Source of the DNA: Phytopythium helicoides
Lineage: Eukaryota > Oomycota > Peronosporomycetes > Pythiales > Pythiaceae
NCBI GenBank assembly: GCA_024867545.1
Contig: JANFNE010000004.1
Location: forward strand, 1,178,001-1,242,000
Reading direction: 5' to 3'
Length of the DNA: 64,000 bases
Program-made: the position numbers and the translations under genes
Shown: piece by piece, positions 31,977 to 43,095 of the stretch
Position numbering within the stretch: the stretch's first letter is position 1
How the letters are laid out: each line of letters begins with the position of its first letter
Notes under the pieces: generated by a model
Database searches by the model: none
The model's input: only the letters and a program-made list of their open reading frames with translations
What the model was told of the DNA's origin: nothing

Positions 31977-33670
31977 TCACTCGGACGCAGCGTCGCCACT
32001 CGGCTTCACCGACGTTCGGTCGTCCGCAAGGTTATTAGCACGGCTGGAAGAAGGAGGAGCTGGCGTTGTGCTCAGCTCCCCCGCCTCGAGACTGCTGCTC
32101 TCGTCTTCTGTGGCGATTGAATTGCCGCGCGTCGTTCGGCGATACGCGAGCTGCGAGCTCTTCACCGACGCACTGCCCTCATACTCATCCTCTTCACTGT
32201 CACTATTATCGCTGTCATTGGCATCATTGTTGCCGACCATCTCGTCGATTAGCGTCTTGCGCCAGCTGTCGCGGTCCAGCTCCGAGCCAAACTCGTCCTC
32301 CTCATCTTCAGTGGTGAGTGGCACCGTCTCCATACTCGCGACACTCGCCTCTAGCTCAGCCTCATCTCCTGAGAGTTTCTTCGCAGGGCCAAGCGCCTCG
32401 AGCTTGAGGCATTGCCACTCAACGCGGAAGAAGTTCCAAATGATGCGACGAACAGCCTCGGCCACCTGGGAGACCAACCTGAAATCGACGCCGTCGTGCA
32501 GCCAGTCCCACCACTTGGTGACCCACAAGATGCGCAACGCAAAATCAACCGCGATCACAAGGTAGTAGATGTTGTGTGGCCGATAGAGCAGCTGGTGGCG
32601 TAGGAACGCGCGCTTCCGAGGCAGCTTAGGCTGGCCAAGACCCCAGTCCATGATCACGTCCCACACGAACGAGTAGAGCGAGTTGAAGACAGCGCAGAGC
32701 AGGAACAAACTGCTCTTCTCGGGCTTGGCTTGACCCATGACCTGGGGATACGCGCCGACCGAGATCACAAGCAGGCTCGAGCAGTACTTGATTGTGTTGA
32801 GCAGGTGCATGGATCTGTGCGCGACACTCGTTGTCCGGTGGAATGAGATGAGGCATTGCGTAGCGCGAATGCTGTGCGGGTGGGCATGAAGTCAGGAATG
32901 CCTAAACAATAGCAGTAGTAGCACGGGGAACGTACATGTAGGGCACGCTGGCTGCAATGTACGGCAGCGGCGAGGCCTTCATCTTGCTCATGTAGGCTTC
33001 GCGCAGGCGGCCATCGTCGGCGTAGGTCGTGAGCGCGAGCGCGAAGAGCAGCAGGGCGACGGCCCCGTCCTGGATGAACTTGGACAGCGACGTGAGGCCG
33101 TCGGCAATGAAGACCTCGACAAACGGAGTCGGGTGCGCCGGCAGCTGGAAGCCCCCGAAGCGCTGGAAGGGCCACAGGCACCGTCCTGGGGAGCGCACAC
33201 ACATCTCATGATTAGCCTCACTCTCCACGGCAGCCTGGCGCGTAAGCAAGCGTCTCACCCAGCCGCCGCACGAGGAACTGGCGGAACTTGCGGTGGCAAA
33301 CGTCGAACGGGCAGACGAGAAGCAGCCCCGCGCCGGCGGCGTAGAGCAGTAGCAGCGCCTCGTTGCCGCGCTCGTCCGAGGCGTGGAACTCGCCGCCGCG
33401 GCGCCAGCGCTCGAGCGTGAAGACGGCGAGCTGCAGCACGAAGAGCGCCAGCGCGAACAGCGCCATGCCGTGCGACGTCGGCACCTCATCCCGCCGCATG
33501 TCGAGCACGCGGTGCAGCGCCAGCGCGTGGCGCTCGAACACGCGCAGGTTGAGCGCCAGCCCGAGCGCGAAGACGCTAGCGGCCAGCGGCCCGCACAGGA
33601 AGAACCACGGAGTCGCACGGTAGGCGGCAGGCCCCGCGGCCACCGCCGCAGCCTCAGCCGCGCTCGTCAT
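31977..33670 (-). CDS. EXS-domain membrane protein (ERD1/XPR1 family)
   Basis: Three exons, 33670..33259, 33185..32936 and 32871..31977 (introns 73 and 64 nt), give 518 residues. The N-terminal third has four hydrophobic helices (WFFLCGPLAASVFALGLALN, MALFALALFVLQLAVF, ALLLLYAAGAGLLLVCPFDV). The EXS domain follows: VEVFIADGLTSLSKFIQDGA, then RATQCLISFHRT, MHLLNTIKYCSSLLVI, FNSLYSFVWDVIMDWGL, NIYYLVIAVDFALRILWVT and VRRIIWNFFRVEWQCLKLE. Without an SPX domain it is closer to yeast ERD1 than to XPR1/PHO1; ERD1 works at the Golgi in phosphate recycling and retention of Golgi enzymes. The C-terminal 130 residues are an acidic, Ser-rich cytosolic tail. Convergent with LAMTOR3, 132 nt apart. Confidence 0.9.
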
Positions 33671-33957
33671 GGCCGGCGACGACGCGGCGGGCGAGATGGA
33701 GCGAGATGGCGGAGGTGCCACGTACCGCGCTTCCGGCAGTGCCGCTTTGGGGGCGGTATCAAGTTATGCGTTTGTGGGGTGCTCAGCCGATCGTTTTTCC
33801 TTTTGTATCCGAAGTGAATTGGACGGGGCGACAAGAGGATGGAGGGCATGAGACACACACTTCAACAGGTTCTATAAGGAGGAAGCTAACGCGCGCAACG
33901 CTGGGTACAGCTCGGTCTATGGAGCATGGAGCTGCCTCGCTACGCTACGGCTGGGAC

Positions 33958-34879
33958 TCACTGGCGCACCGAGACGGCGTCGGCCTGCTGGATGAGCGCG
34001 AGCATCGAGTCGTGCACGTCCGGCGCGCCGTTGGACGCCACGATGTTGCGCGTGGAGAGCGAGAAGGGCGTGCCGGCACTGTCGGTCACGCGGCCGCCAG
34101 CCTCCTGCACGAGCAGCGCGCCAGCCGCAACGTCCCACGAGTTGAGGTCTAGCTCGAAGAAGGCCTGCATGGATCGGTATCAAGAGCGATGGGTCAGCGT
34201 TGCGTCCTCAAGTTCACCAGCGCGAACGCAGTTGACGCACCGATTGGCGGCCGCACGAGGTCCAGGCCAGCTCGATGGCGGCGGCGCCCTGCAGGCGCAG
34301 GCCGCGGCAGCGCGCCGAGAACTCGCGCGCGCAGTCGAGCATGGGTAGGCGCACGCTGTCCTTGGTGCCGATGCCGAAGCCCACGAGCGCCTCCGAGAAG
34401 CTTTGCTCGGCGCTGACGTGCACGCGCTCGCCGTTGAGGAAGGCGCCGTGGCCGCGGCGCGCCAAGAACATCTCGTCACGGTAGGGGTCGTAGATGGCGC
34501 CGAGCAGCACCTCTCCGCGGTGCGCGCAGGCCACCGACACGACGCTGGCGGGGCGGTGGTGCACGAAGTTGGTGGTGCCGTCGATGGGGTCGACGATCCA
34601 GAGCCACTCCTTGCTCTGCATGGCGGCCAGCGCCTGGCGCGAGGCCTCGCTGCCGGGCGCCACGCTCTCCTCGCCCAGGAACTCGTGCGCAGGGAACGCG
34701 GCCGCGATGGCGCCGAACACGAGGTCCTGGCACTGCTTGTCCACCGCCGTCACCAGGTCGTCCTTGGACGACTTGGTCTTCTCCACGCGCGCGGACCGCA
34801 GCTGCGCCTTCATGTGCGCGCCGGCCGCGCGCGCCGCCGCCTCAGCCACCGCCAGCATCGCCTGCGTGTCGTCGCTCAT
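33958..34879 (-). CDS. Inositol monophosphatase family phosphatase
   Basis: Two exons, 34879..34241 and 34164..33958 (76-nt intron, GTGCGT donor), 281 residues. All metal-binding motifs of IMPase are present. They are HEFLGEES (Glu of motif A), WIVDPIDGTTNFVHHRP (D-P-I-D-G-T-x-N-F), the glycine-rich GEVLLGAIYDPYRDEMF strand, ALVGFGIG, and ELDLNSWDVAAGALLVQEAGG (W-D-x-A-A-G). The enzyme removes phosphate from myo-inositol 1-phosphate using Mg2+ and is Li+-sensitive in this family; histidinol-phosphatase or other sugar phosphatase activity cannot be excluded. Cytosolic, as no presequence is visible. It is transcribed towards the 5' end of the EXS gene, 287 nt away. Confidence 0.94.
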
Positions 34880-35119
34880 GCTGCGTCACCTTGAGTTCGA
34901 AGATTCCCGAATGGGCTCCATAAGGAAGCAGCGCTGTCTCGTCGTAGTACCGGTATTATTAGAACGTTGTCGAATTGCGGACGAGATAGGAGTATATTAG
35001 CAAAATAATATATTCACGAAGTGGTTATATATTATCAACGTTTGGGGAAAGATGTTCTCGACACCACTTCAAGTTGCCCCGCTGATGGGTGACGTGACGC
35101 GATCTGAGAGAAGCGATCT

Positions 35120-36682
35120 CTAGACTGGCGAGTGGTGGTGGTGGTGCGAGTGAGCAAGTTCTCGGCGCGTGCGGAACTCCTCCTGGATCTCGGCGTTCGT
35201 CTTGCCCGTCGTGTCCGGTACGAGGAGGAAGGCGAAGATGATGGAGATGGCCTGAATGACCGCGAACGGCACGTACGCCAAGTCGTCTAGGGCCGTCGAA
35301 ATGTATGGGTAACCCACACCAACGGCCAGGTTTGCTAGCCACATGAGGCCTACACTGATGGACGTGACGGTGGCGCGGCCATAGTCGGGAAAAATGTCGG
35401 CGATGAACACCCACGAGAGTGGACCGATCGTGCCGTTGAACGCCACGACGAAGATGGCCATGCACACGATCGTCAGCTCTGAGATCTCATAGCGAAGAGC
35501 AAACGTGATGCCGATGGCAGAGCCCAACATCCCAATGAGACCCGTGAGCAGCATTCGGCGGTTGCCGAACCAACGAGCCATCAGTCCAGATATCAGGCAC
35601 GGGAATGTGTTGACGATTGCGATAATGATGGCGCTCATGCGAGGATTTTTCAAGCCAGCACGCGCAAACATGTCGGACGAATAGTAGAAGATGGTGTTGA
35701 TACCTGTGAGCTTCTGCATGATGGCGAGTCCGACGACGATAAAGAACTGGAGGCGCAGTGAGGGCGAAAACAAATCGCGATATGTCACTCCAGCTGCACG
35801 CTTGGCTGCATCGGTCGGATTCGTCTTCTTCTTTGGCTCGATCCATGTCAATGCCGTGGCAGCGTGCTCTTGACCATATAGTTGACTGAGCACTACGAGA
35901 GCCTCGGGGCGCTTGCCATGGAGAAGTAGCCACACCGGCGACTCAACCATCACGAATGGCGATAGCGACAAGAAAATCAGCGCCAGCACAATCGGGAAGG
36001 CGGCAATGATGCGCCACCCGCCCTCAAAGTCGAGGTAGTAGAAAGTGGTATCAACGAAGAGGATACCGAGCGCAATACCGCTTTGTAAGATAGCTCCAAG
36101 TGGAGAGCGAAGGTGAGGCGGCGCAACTTCGTTGTTGTAGCTGCCGAGGTTGCCAGTAACAGCCCCCGATGCGAGACCAGCGATAAATCGTCCAACCACG
36201 AATTGCCACAGATCGAATGCACTTGCTTGCAGGATGGCGCCTACAATGATCAACCCGCAGATGTACATGAGCGTGCGCTTTCGACCACATCGGTCAGCAA
36301 CCTTGCCGACAAAAAGAGCTCCAAACATTCCGCCGAGGATCCAAGCATTGACCACAAATATCCAGTCGAGCTTGGTATGGCCAGGAAACATGATACATGT
36401 TCCAGGAACAACCGGCCGTGCCTCGCAGTCCTTCAGCTTGTTGAACTTGTAGTAGTTCACTTGAGAAGTCGACCATCCATACTGTAGTGGGAGCACCAAG
36501 CCAAGAAAGCAGCTTGAGTACAGCATCCATGTGGGCTTGAGCGATGGAGCGATCACTTCGGTGTGCGGTTCATCATGGTGCTCGTGGTTGCCGTGGTCAT
36601 TCAGCGAATGATGAACTTCGACGTCGTTTGGCGTCGCGACTTGAAGGTACTCTCGACGCACTGGCGAATCTGGTGGCGGCAT
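35120..36682 (-). CDS. Sugar transporter of the SLC2/GLUT-like major facilitator family
   Basis: Single exon, 520 residues, 12 hydrophobic helices. Signatures include VADRCGRKRTLMYICG in the loop between helices 2 and 3, GRFIAGLASGAVTGNLGSYN (the G-R-x-x-x-G motif of helix 4), NEVAPPHLRSPLGAILQ, MVESPVWLLLHGKRPEA (PESPxW), LAIMQKLTGINTIFYYS (the Q-x-x-G-I-N substrate motif of helix 7), RWFGNRRMLLTGLIG, PLSWVFIADIFPDYGRATVT and VPDTTGKTNAEIQEEF (PETKG-like). It resembles animal-type GLUT proteins with a large loop containing Cys after helix 1. Both termini are His-rich (NDHGNHEHHDE; HSHHHHHSPV), an odd feature that might bind metal. Plasma-membrane hexose uptake is inferred. Confidence 0.93.
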   Translation of the reverse strand: MPPPDSPVRREYLQVATPNDVEVHHSLNDHGNHEHHDEPHTEVIAPSLKPTWMLYSSCFLGLVLPLQYGWSTSQVNYYKFNKLKDCEARPVVPGTCIMFPGHTKLDWIFVVNAWILGGMFGALFVGKVADRCGRKRTLMYICGLIIVGAILQASAFDLWQFVVGRFIAGLASGAVTGNLGSYNNEVAPPHLRSPLGAILQSGIALGILFVDTTFYYLDFEGGWRIIAAFPIVLALIFLSLSPFVMVESPVWLLLHGKRPEALVVLSQLYGQEHAATALTWIEPKKKTNPTDAAKRAAGVTYRDLFSPSLRLQFFIVVGLAIMQKLTGINTIFYYSSDMFARAGLKNPRMSAIIIAIVNTFPCLISGLMARWFGNRRMLLTGLIGMLGSAIGITFALRYEISELTIVCMAIFVVAFNGTIGPLSWVFIADIFPDYGRATVTSISVGLMWLANLAVGVGYPYISTALDDLAYVPFAVIQAISIIFAFLLVPDTTGKTNAEIQEEFRTRRELAHSHHHHHSPV

Positions 36683-37474
36683 CAGTGTAGTGGGATTGTG
36701 TCGAAATCAGGTGATTGATGCAAGCTGCGAATTCCCAACTGAGGATGAAGCAGCAGGAGGTTCGTAGCGGACCCCAGCGGTTTCCGGGTTGTGGAAGGCC
36801 GCAGTGAGACGCAGGTAATGGCACGAAAACACGCAGCCTGCATAGAGAGGGTATCATGACTCTCCAAGTGGCTCGGTTGAACCGCAACGACTGCACATGT
36901 AAGGCTGTGACTCGCCTACTTCCCTTTGCATCGATTTAGACTCCAATTGCAGGTCACTCTTGCTTTTGAAGGCTCCTCAATGCGCAGTGTTGAGGACGTA
37001 TCTATGACGCACACTGGTGTTGATCTCGTTTTAGCCGAGCTTCCTCTTGCCTTGCCAACATTATACCAAAGAGAATAAGCGAGAACTATTGAAAGATGAT
37101 CCAGCGCTTGGTAGAATCGAGGAAGGGGCGAAAACGGACGGCTGTGGCCAAGAAACTCACACGACAAATGCGAACGATCAAGCAAGTCGACAAAGACAGC
37201 GCGTCAAGAAGGGTTCTGTGCTAGCGTGAAGTAACCGCCGAAAGGTGGTGTTTGTTGTACCACAATATCACCGGATAAATACTGTCGAGAAATGTTGTTT
37301 GTGAGCTGGGGTACCCGGCATTGGCGCTGTGGTCGATGGCCACAAAACCCTCCATTTCTACATTCACCTTTCTCAGCACAACAATCGACATAAACTCTCA
37401 CTCAACCGGAAAACGTGGAAAAGGAGATGTGAAACTAAATAAACCTGTCGTTGCGGTACTGCCCAATTGACGCA
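36683..37474. other. Intergenic left flank of the Fanzor relic
   Basis: 0.8 kb of lower GC content containing the transporter promoter and the unidentified 5' end of the Fanzor element. I found no convincing terminal inverted repeats or target-site duplication pairing with the right flank. Confidence 0.45.
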
Positions 37475-39324
37475 TGAACTGCTTCCACAAGTCGACGAGG
37501 TCGGTCCAAGACAATACGTGCAGCTGGTCCGACGTCAGGCGATGCTAGATCTAAAAGGAAGAAGCGCAGTGCAGAACCACGCAAGAGTCAGTCAAAGAGG
37601 CGACGAGCCGAAGTCGAAGCTCGTGACGCAGCTAACGCCAAGTCCTCGCTTGTGTGCGTCAAGACGTCGCTCAAGGCGTTTTGCAAGAGCGATAAGGCCA
37701 TGACTTTGCCGTGGGAGTCCGTGCTGGCGGATATGGACTAGGCCGTGCTGGAGGCTTACGTCCTCGCCAACATCCACGCCGTGCGGATGTGTCAGCTGAG
37801 CGATGCAGTGGAGCCACTCAACCAGGTCTTCTTCTACAGATGCCTATCGTGTGTTTGCAACGCCAACTCCACACTCGGGTCTCCTGCATTCCAGCAATCA
37901 GTCACGCTGTACAACACTTGGCGAGGTGAAGACGCTCGGCGTGCAAGCAACCGGCAGATTACCGCTGGGTGGCAGCAGAACGCAGCCCAAATGATGGCCA
38001 CTAACACCAAGAACGCGATCGTACGCAACTTCTACCGTCGCTTTCACCGTCACATCAAGCGGGTCTATGACTTGAATGGTGCTGAGGCCTACGTCATGAT
38101 CAAGAGCATCCTGGACCCTGTCTACAACGGCAACGATACCGAGGTGCAGGCTTGGCGAGAGCAGATCCCTCGCAACGAGAGCGGCTACTTGTCCGACGAG
38201 GCTAACAGATTGCTTCCTCTCACCTACATGATTCTGACCGACATTGAAGAGAGGAATCGCCGGTTTCAGCATCGACAGGACATCCCAGAGGTCTGCACGT
38301 TCAGTCTCCTGCCGACAAAGAATGGGTTCAAGTGCTCGCACTTCAAGATGTGCAAGACGGCGCTCCACAGCCTACTTCTACGTGCTGGTGTTCGCGTGCC
38401 TCCTCAAGGCGACGATTGGTGGCACAGTCTCCTCAATATCGAGAAGTTTGAAACAACCAACAAGAAGTTCGTAGGAGAGATCGTGACGGACGGAAAGGCT
38501 GTCAGCATCGTCATGCGGAAAACCCATCCGGCGACAGACCGCCCACTTTGGGAAGTAGACTATGATGTCATGTGGGGCCTAGATCCTGGCAGACGAGATC
38601 TGTTTGTAGCAACCAACCAGGACGGCGAGACTATCCACTGCTCTACTCGTGAGTTCTACGAGGATGCTCGCTACCACAAGAGCAACCAGAAAATAGCTTG
38701 CTGGAAGGAGCGGCGTCCCGACATTTTGGCGGCCGAGCGTCAGATGCCATCGAAGAAGACCGCGTCGCTCGAGTTGCTGGAAACGTACACGCGATACGTT
38801 ATTCCACGTATGGAAAACCTGCTAGGATTTTCACGGACGAAGGGATTCCGCAACCTGCGTTTTGGTCGGTAAATCTTTGCGCAGAAGAAGCTTCATGAAC
38901 TCTGCCGGAGACTGACCCAGCAACAGGCAGGCGAACGGTGGTTGGATTTGGAGATTGGAGCAATACCGATTACTCTGGACTCATCAAGAAGTGCCCCGCG
39001 GGGCCGGTCAAGAGACTGGAGCACACATTGAGAAACTACTGTCGTGTACAACCAATTGATGAGTTTTGCACCAGCAAGCTTCACTCACGTTGCCACCGGC
39101 GGCTAGAATACCAGTACAGTCTCCGCCTCTGCAAGGTCAAGAACAGCACGGACAAGGAATGGCGGACGTGCAAGGTTTATAGTGTGCTCCATTGTCGATC
39201 CAATGGTTGTTTTGGTACTACTGTGAACCGCGACGTCAACGCCTCGAAGAACATGCTGATGCTTCTCTTCTACATGCTCCGTGGTCAACCAAGACCTACC
39301 GTTTTCTGTCGAGCGCCAACTTAA
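37475..39324 (+). pseudogene. Fanzor (eukaryotic TnpB/IS605 OrfB-like) RNA-guided nuclease, pseudogene
   Basis: A long, mostly collinear relic. The frame opening after 37475 encodes a basic, nuclear-signal-like N-terminus (SKRKKRSAEPRKSQSKRRR), then the helical region AYVLANIHAVRMCQL and NQVFFYRCLSCVCN. The nuclease core has RuvC-I as VMWGLDPGRRDLFVATNQ, the helical element TREFYEDARYHKSNQK, and KKTASLELLETYTRYV. RuvC-II follows as VGFGDWSN...GPVKRLEHTL with PIDEFCTSKLHSRCH. The end has zinc-binding cysteines VLHCRSNGC and RuvC-III as TVNRDVNASKNML. The first and last catalytic Asp motifs are intact. Breaks: no in-frame ATG at the N-terminus, TAG at 37739, TAA at 38870-38872, and a one-base frame change near 38933-38940. 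This is therefore a dead copy. Fanzors are RNA-guided DNA nucleases carried by eukaryotic mobile elements, known from oomycetes. Confidence 0.85.
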
Positions 39325-39580
39325 CACATCAGGGCCACAAAGTGTCTGCAGGTGCGCTCAGCGTTGCCCGCAGATAGCACTGTATACTCAGGCATTGTTG
39401 CATTTTCACTGGGTTCCATTCCCAGTCATCGTCTTTTATCGTAGGATGCCGGGCTTACCACGGCCATACCCGCGAGCCGAAGGCGAGTGCTTGCAATATA
39501 CAAATGTAAAGTCAGGAAGGTAACCCAAAGCAGCAAAGTATTTGAGTTTTAAGAGCAGCAAGCCAGCTACGCTTCCTAGC

Positions 39581-40468
39581 CTACTTGGACTTCTTCTCGG
39601 CGGCCTTGGCGAGCGCCTTGTTGGTGGCACCCCAGAAGAGCAGCACCTGGAGAACTAGCGTGCCATTGAGCAGAATAGCAACCGCGAAGCCCGCGAGCTG
39701 CACCGGGTCGCCCGTCTCCTGCATGGTAGTAAACAGGCGTGCGACCGAGCCGCCGAAGTTGAGCACGAGCGTCACGAGCGCCAGCTGACCCGTGTGACCC
39801 TGCTTGAAGTTGGACACAATCTGAATCAAACGACAGGGTAGATGAGTGAGTTTCCCAGCACTACAGAGTCATGAGTGCACAAGGGGTGAAGATCGCACCT
39901 GCGGGATGCGAGCGACAATGCTGACTGGGATGCCTGCAGACGCGAGCAGCCACTGGAACTCGGGCGGGATGGCGAAGAAGCCGGCGCTGAGCGCGAGGAA
40001 GGTGGCGGTGAGTGCGATGCGCGAGGTTGCGGGGATACGCGGCGTGTAGAAGGCCCAGAGCAGTAGCACAAGGATGACGTTCTGCACGAGGATGACGAGG
40101 TTCTCGCCCCACGTGCTGACGGGGTAGCCGCGCAGCACGTTGTAGATGGTGCTGGACACGTAGAGCAGCACCTCCATGTAGAAGGAGGCGGGCGTGAGCC
40201 CCGTCACGTCCTTGGCGCTCAAGATCTTGAGGATTTGCGGCAGCTTGAGGATGAGGCTGCCCGTGATGATGGCGTAGCCCAGCAGCTTGGACACGGCCAT
40301 CTTGATGCACTCGACGTTGCCGAAGTCGTGCTGCGTCGCGAACGCCTCGAAGCACGCGGGCGTGAACACGCCCAGCACCAGCTCCTCGCCCTGCGCCTTC
40401 GCGTCGCCAGCCGCCGCCACAGCGAGCGCCGCGGCGCCCAGCAGCGCCACCAGCGCCGTCGTCTTCAT
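39581..40468 (-). CDS. MPDU1-like PQ-loop protein
   Basis: Two exons, 40468..39899 and 39820..39581 (78-nt intron interrupting right after the second PQ motif), 269 residues. It begins with a signal-type sequence (MKTTALVALLGAAALAVAAA). The two PQ-loop motifs are GSLILKLPQILKILSAKDVTGLT and VARIPQIVSNFKQGHTGQL. The second, with ARIPQIxxNFxxGHTGQLA, is diagnostic of the mannose-P-dolichol utilisation defect 1 family, distant relatives of SWEET and cystinosin transporters. Seven hydrophobic segments are present. In animals MPDU1 is an ER protein needed for use of dolichol-linked mannose and glucose in N-glycan and GPI synthesis. The C-terminus is lysine-rich (KALAKAAEKKSK), consistent with ER retention. 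The start is the ATG at 40468. Confidence 0.92.
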
Positions 40469-40677
40469 CACTTCGGCCTTTCTCGAGGTTTCACCTTGTC
40501 ACGTGGCAGTCAAGGTGCCTACCAGGATATACGAGAACTACATATAGCTGCTCTAATTTACTCTAAACTGCTTTTTATATGTGTATATTTTAGATAATAC
40601 ACATCAATAGGCGCTATGTTTTCATAATATTTCATACATTTATAGACCGCTTTGGCAGCAGCAACCTCGACGGCAGC

Positions 40678-42184
40678 ATGAACCAGGAGGACTTCCGGCG
40701 GCTGCTGGCGACGGGCGGCGGCGGTGGCGATGGCGCGCGCGCGTACGGCGGGAAGCGCAACCTGACGGACGCGGACCTGGCGGAGATCCGCAGGCTGTCG
40801 AAGAAGCCGAAGAAGAAGAGCAAGAAGCCGGCGAGCAAGCCCAGCAAGCAGGAGGGAGAGGAGCAGGATGCGCAGGGACCGCGGTACCGAGACCGCGCGG
40901 CCGAGCGGCGCGACGGCGTCAAGAACGGCGACATGGTGGACGCAGACCAGTTCGCGCACCTGGACACGGAGCAAAGCAAGTTTCTGGGCGGAGACGTTGA
41001 GCACACGCACCTGGTCAAGGGGCTCGACTTTGCCTTGCTGGCGCAACTCAAGCGCGAGAAAGAGAAGCTGCAGAAGGCCGCGGAGGACGCCAAGCAGCAG
41101 CGACCTGGTGGATCGGGAGCCTCGAGTGTGCCGGCCAAGTCCAGCAAGCTGACGTTCTCAACGCGCATGGGGCGCCTCGTCTACTTCCACGCGTGTCAGA
41201 GCGACCCGAGCACGGCACTCGGCAACCGCAAGGCTTTTACAAAGTCGGAGCTTTTCCTGCCTGGACGAATGGACTACACGTTCAACCTGTCGGAGCTTGA
41301 GATGGAGAGCATTCCTGTGGCCGTGCAGCGCAGCAAGGACGACTGCCCCGAGCCGGACGATGTTGCACACGGCATTGTGGACGAGGAGCTCATTTCGCGA
41401 ATTGGAGAGCTGCTCAGCCATCAGCAGGCGGGCAAGAAGCTGCGTAGAAAAAAGCGTGATCACTCGGGCCACAGTGGCAGCAACCACGGCGAAGCTGGTG
41501 GCGAAGATACTGATATGGCCAACGAGGATACGAGCAACAATGAGGAAACACAAGCAGGAGCAGCAGGAGAGGAAAGCAAAGTCGAGGAAGATGACGACGA
41601 CGATGAGAACATTTTCTCGGACGTGGACGATTACGTCCCCGTGGATCAGCGCACAAACGACAAGGAACCGACCCCCGAGGAAAAGGCGGCAATCAAGTCG
41701 AAGGGGTACTTTTCCAACCTGAGTGCATCCATCAGCGCGTCGGAACGTGCTGAGCGAGAAAAGGATGAGGAGGCTGCCAACGCGTGGAAGGCGACGCTGC
41801 AGAAGGCTGTGGCAGCGCAGGCTCGAAAGGAACAGGAAGAAGCTCAACTCGCCAAGGCCAAGCGTCTCGCAGCCATGGCCAACAGCAAGGATGAGTACAG
41901 CGAGTACCAAGCCGAGGGTGCGTACGAAGATAGCGATGACGAAGAAGGAGAGGGCGGCGGAGGCGACGGCAAGAAGAAGAAGAAGAAAAGCTCGGGCGAG
42001 GAGGTGTCGGAGACGGAGCTGGTGCGCCGCAAGCAGCAGAAACAGAGCAACAAGCTGCAGAACGATCTGGAGAAGATCAGCAAGGTGGGTCATGTGGTCG
42101 TTGAGCGGAGACTTGAAGTGCGAAGCCATGCTGACGAACTTGTGTTTGCGCCAGATCATGGACAAGAAAGAAGGCGGTCGGTAG
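40678..42184 (+). CDS. RED/IK-family splicing factor
   Basis: Two exons, 40678..42084 and 42155..42184 (70-nt intron, AAG|GTGGGT), 478 residues. The N-terminus MNQEDFRRLLATGG and the RED_N region match IK/RED. The latter has RYRDRAAERRDGVKNGD, ADQFAHLDTEQSKFLGGDVE, THLVKGLDFALLAQLKRE, and later SELFLPGRMDYTFNLSELEM with its DIPT-like SIPVAVQRSK. RED is a B-complex spliceosome protein that works with SMU1 and PRP38. The centre has acidic and low-complexity stretches (EEDDDDDENIFSDVDDYVPV, the RED_C-type IFxDxGxYxP element). The C-terminal half is a charged coiled coil. The short last exon encodes IMDKKEGGR; without splicing the frame would run on to 42213 with unrelated sequence. Confidence 0.93.
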
Positions 42185-42520
42185 AGGCAATGGGAGATAA
42201 ATATCAAGTCTAGAAGGCTTTCGGTCTATCATGGTATGCTTTTCCGGAGGGACTTCCGCTTCTGTGCGCGGCATCCATTGGTTGTCAAGGCCTCCCGGCC
42301 GCATACAAAGCGCAAGCTTGGGCGGCCCCCCACCGCTGATCCTCGGCGCGCCGTTCTCCCCGCCGGCGCCTGCAATTTGCCATTTCGTTTGAGTGGTGAG
42401 TGCGCCTGGTCTAGTTACCTGACTCCAGTTTTTCGAAGGTGAGCGCGCGGTCTGTGGGCGTCGCGCCATGGCGAGGAGGGGAGGGTGATTGACGTGTGGA
42501 CGCGATTTGGGTGGACAGAA
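42185..42520. other. Short intergenic region, NAC-beta promoter
   Basis: 336 nt between two head-to-tail plus-strand genes. No gene supported. Confidence 0.55.
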
Positions 42521-43095
42521 ATGGCTGACGCTATTGCTCTCGCGCGTGAACGCCTTGCGGCCAAGTTCGGCGACGTAAGTGGAAGCTGCTACTAGTCAGG
42601 AGTTTTTGTTTGATGGCCGAGAGCTGACGGTGCCATGGGTGATTGAAATGACAGGTCCGTACGGGCGGCAAGGGTACGGTGCGCCGAAAGCGCAAGGCCG
42701 CGCACAAGGCGACGGCCGCTGACGACAAGAAGCTCGGCGCCACGCTCAAGAAGCTCGGCGTGACGCCCATCCCGGGCGTTGAGGAGGTGAACCTCTTCAA
42801 GGCCGACGGCCAGGTGATCCACTTCACGAGCCCCAAGGTGCAGGCCTCGATCGCGTCCAACACGTACGCGGTGAGCGGCTTCAACCAGACCAAGTCGCTG
42901 CAGGAGCTGCTGCCGGGCATCATCAACCAGCTTGGCCCGGACAACCTCGCCAACCTCAAGCAGATCGCCGAGTCGTACACGGCGGCGCAGCGCAACGCCA
43001 AGGCGGCCGCTGCTGCCAACGGCGCTGACGAGGAGGACGACGACGACGTCCCGGACCTCGTCGACAACTTCGAGGACGTTAGCAAGCAGGACTAA
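42521..43095 (+). CDS. BTF3: Nascent polypeptide-associated complex subunit beta (BTF3)
   Basis: Two exons, 42521..42574 and 42655..43095 (80-nt intron, GTAAGT donor), 164 residues. The N-terminal ribosome-binding stretch carries [18 protein letters not shown] (family RIGGKGTxRRKxK). The NAC domain follows: [40 protein letters not shown], and [20 protein letters not shown]. The tail is acidic and ends [17 protein letters not shown], typical of BTF3. NAC sits at the ribosome tunnel exit, shields nascent chains and controls SRP access. Splitting the first 18 codons onto their own exon is common in this gene. Confidence 0.96.
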
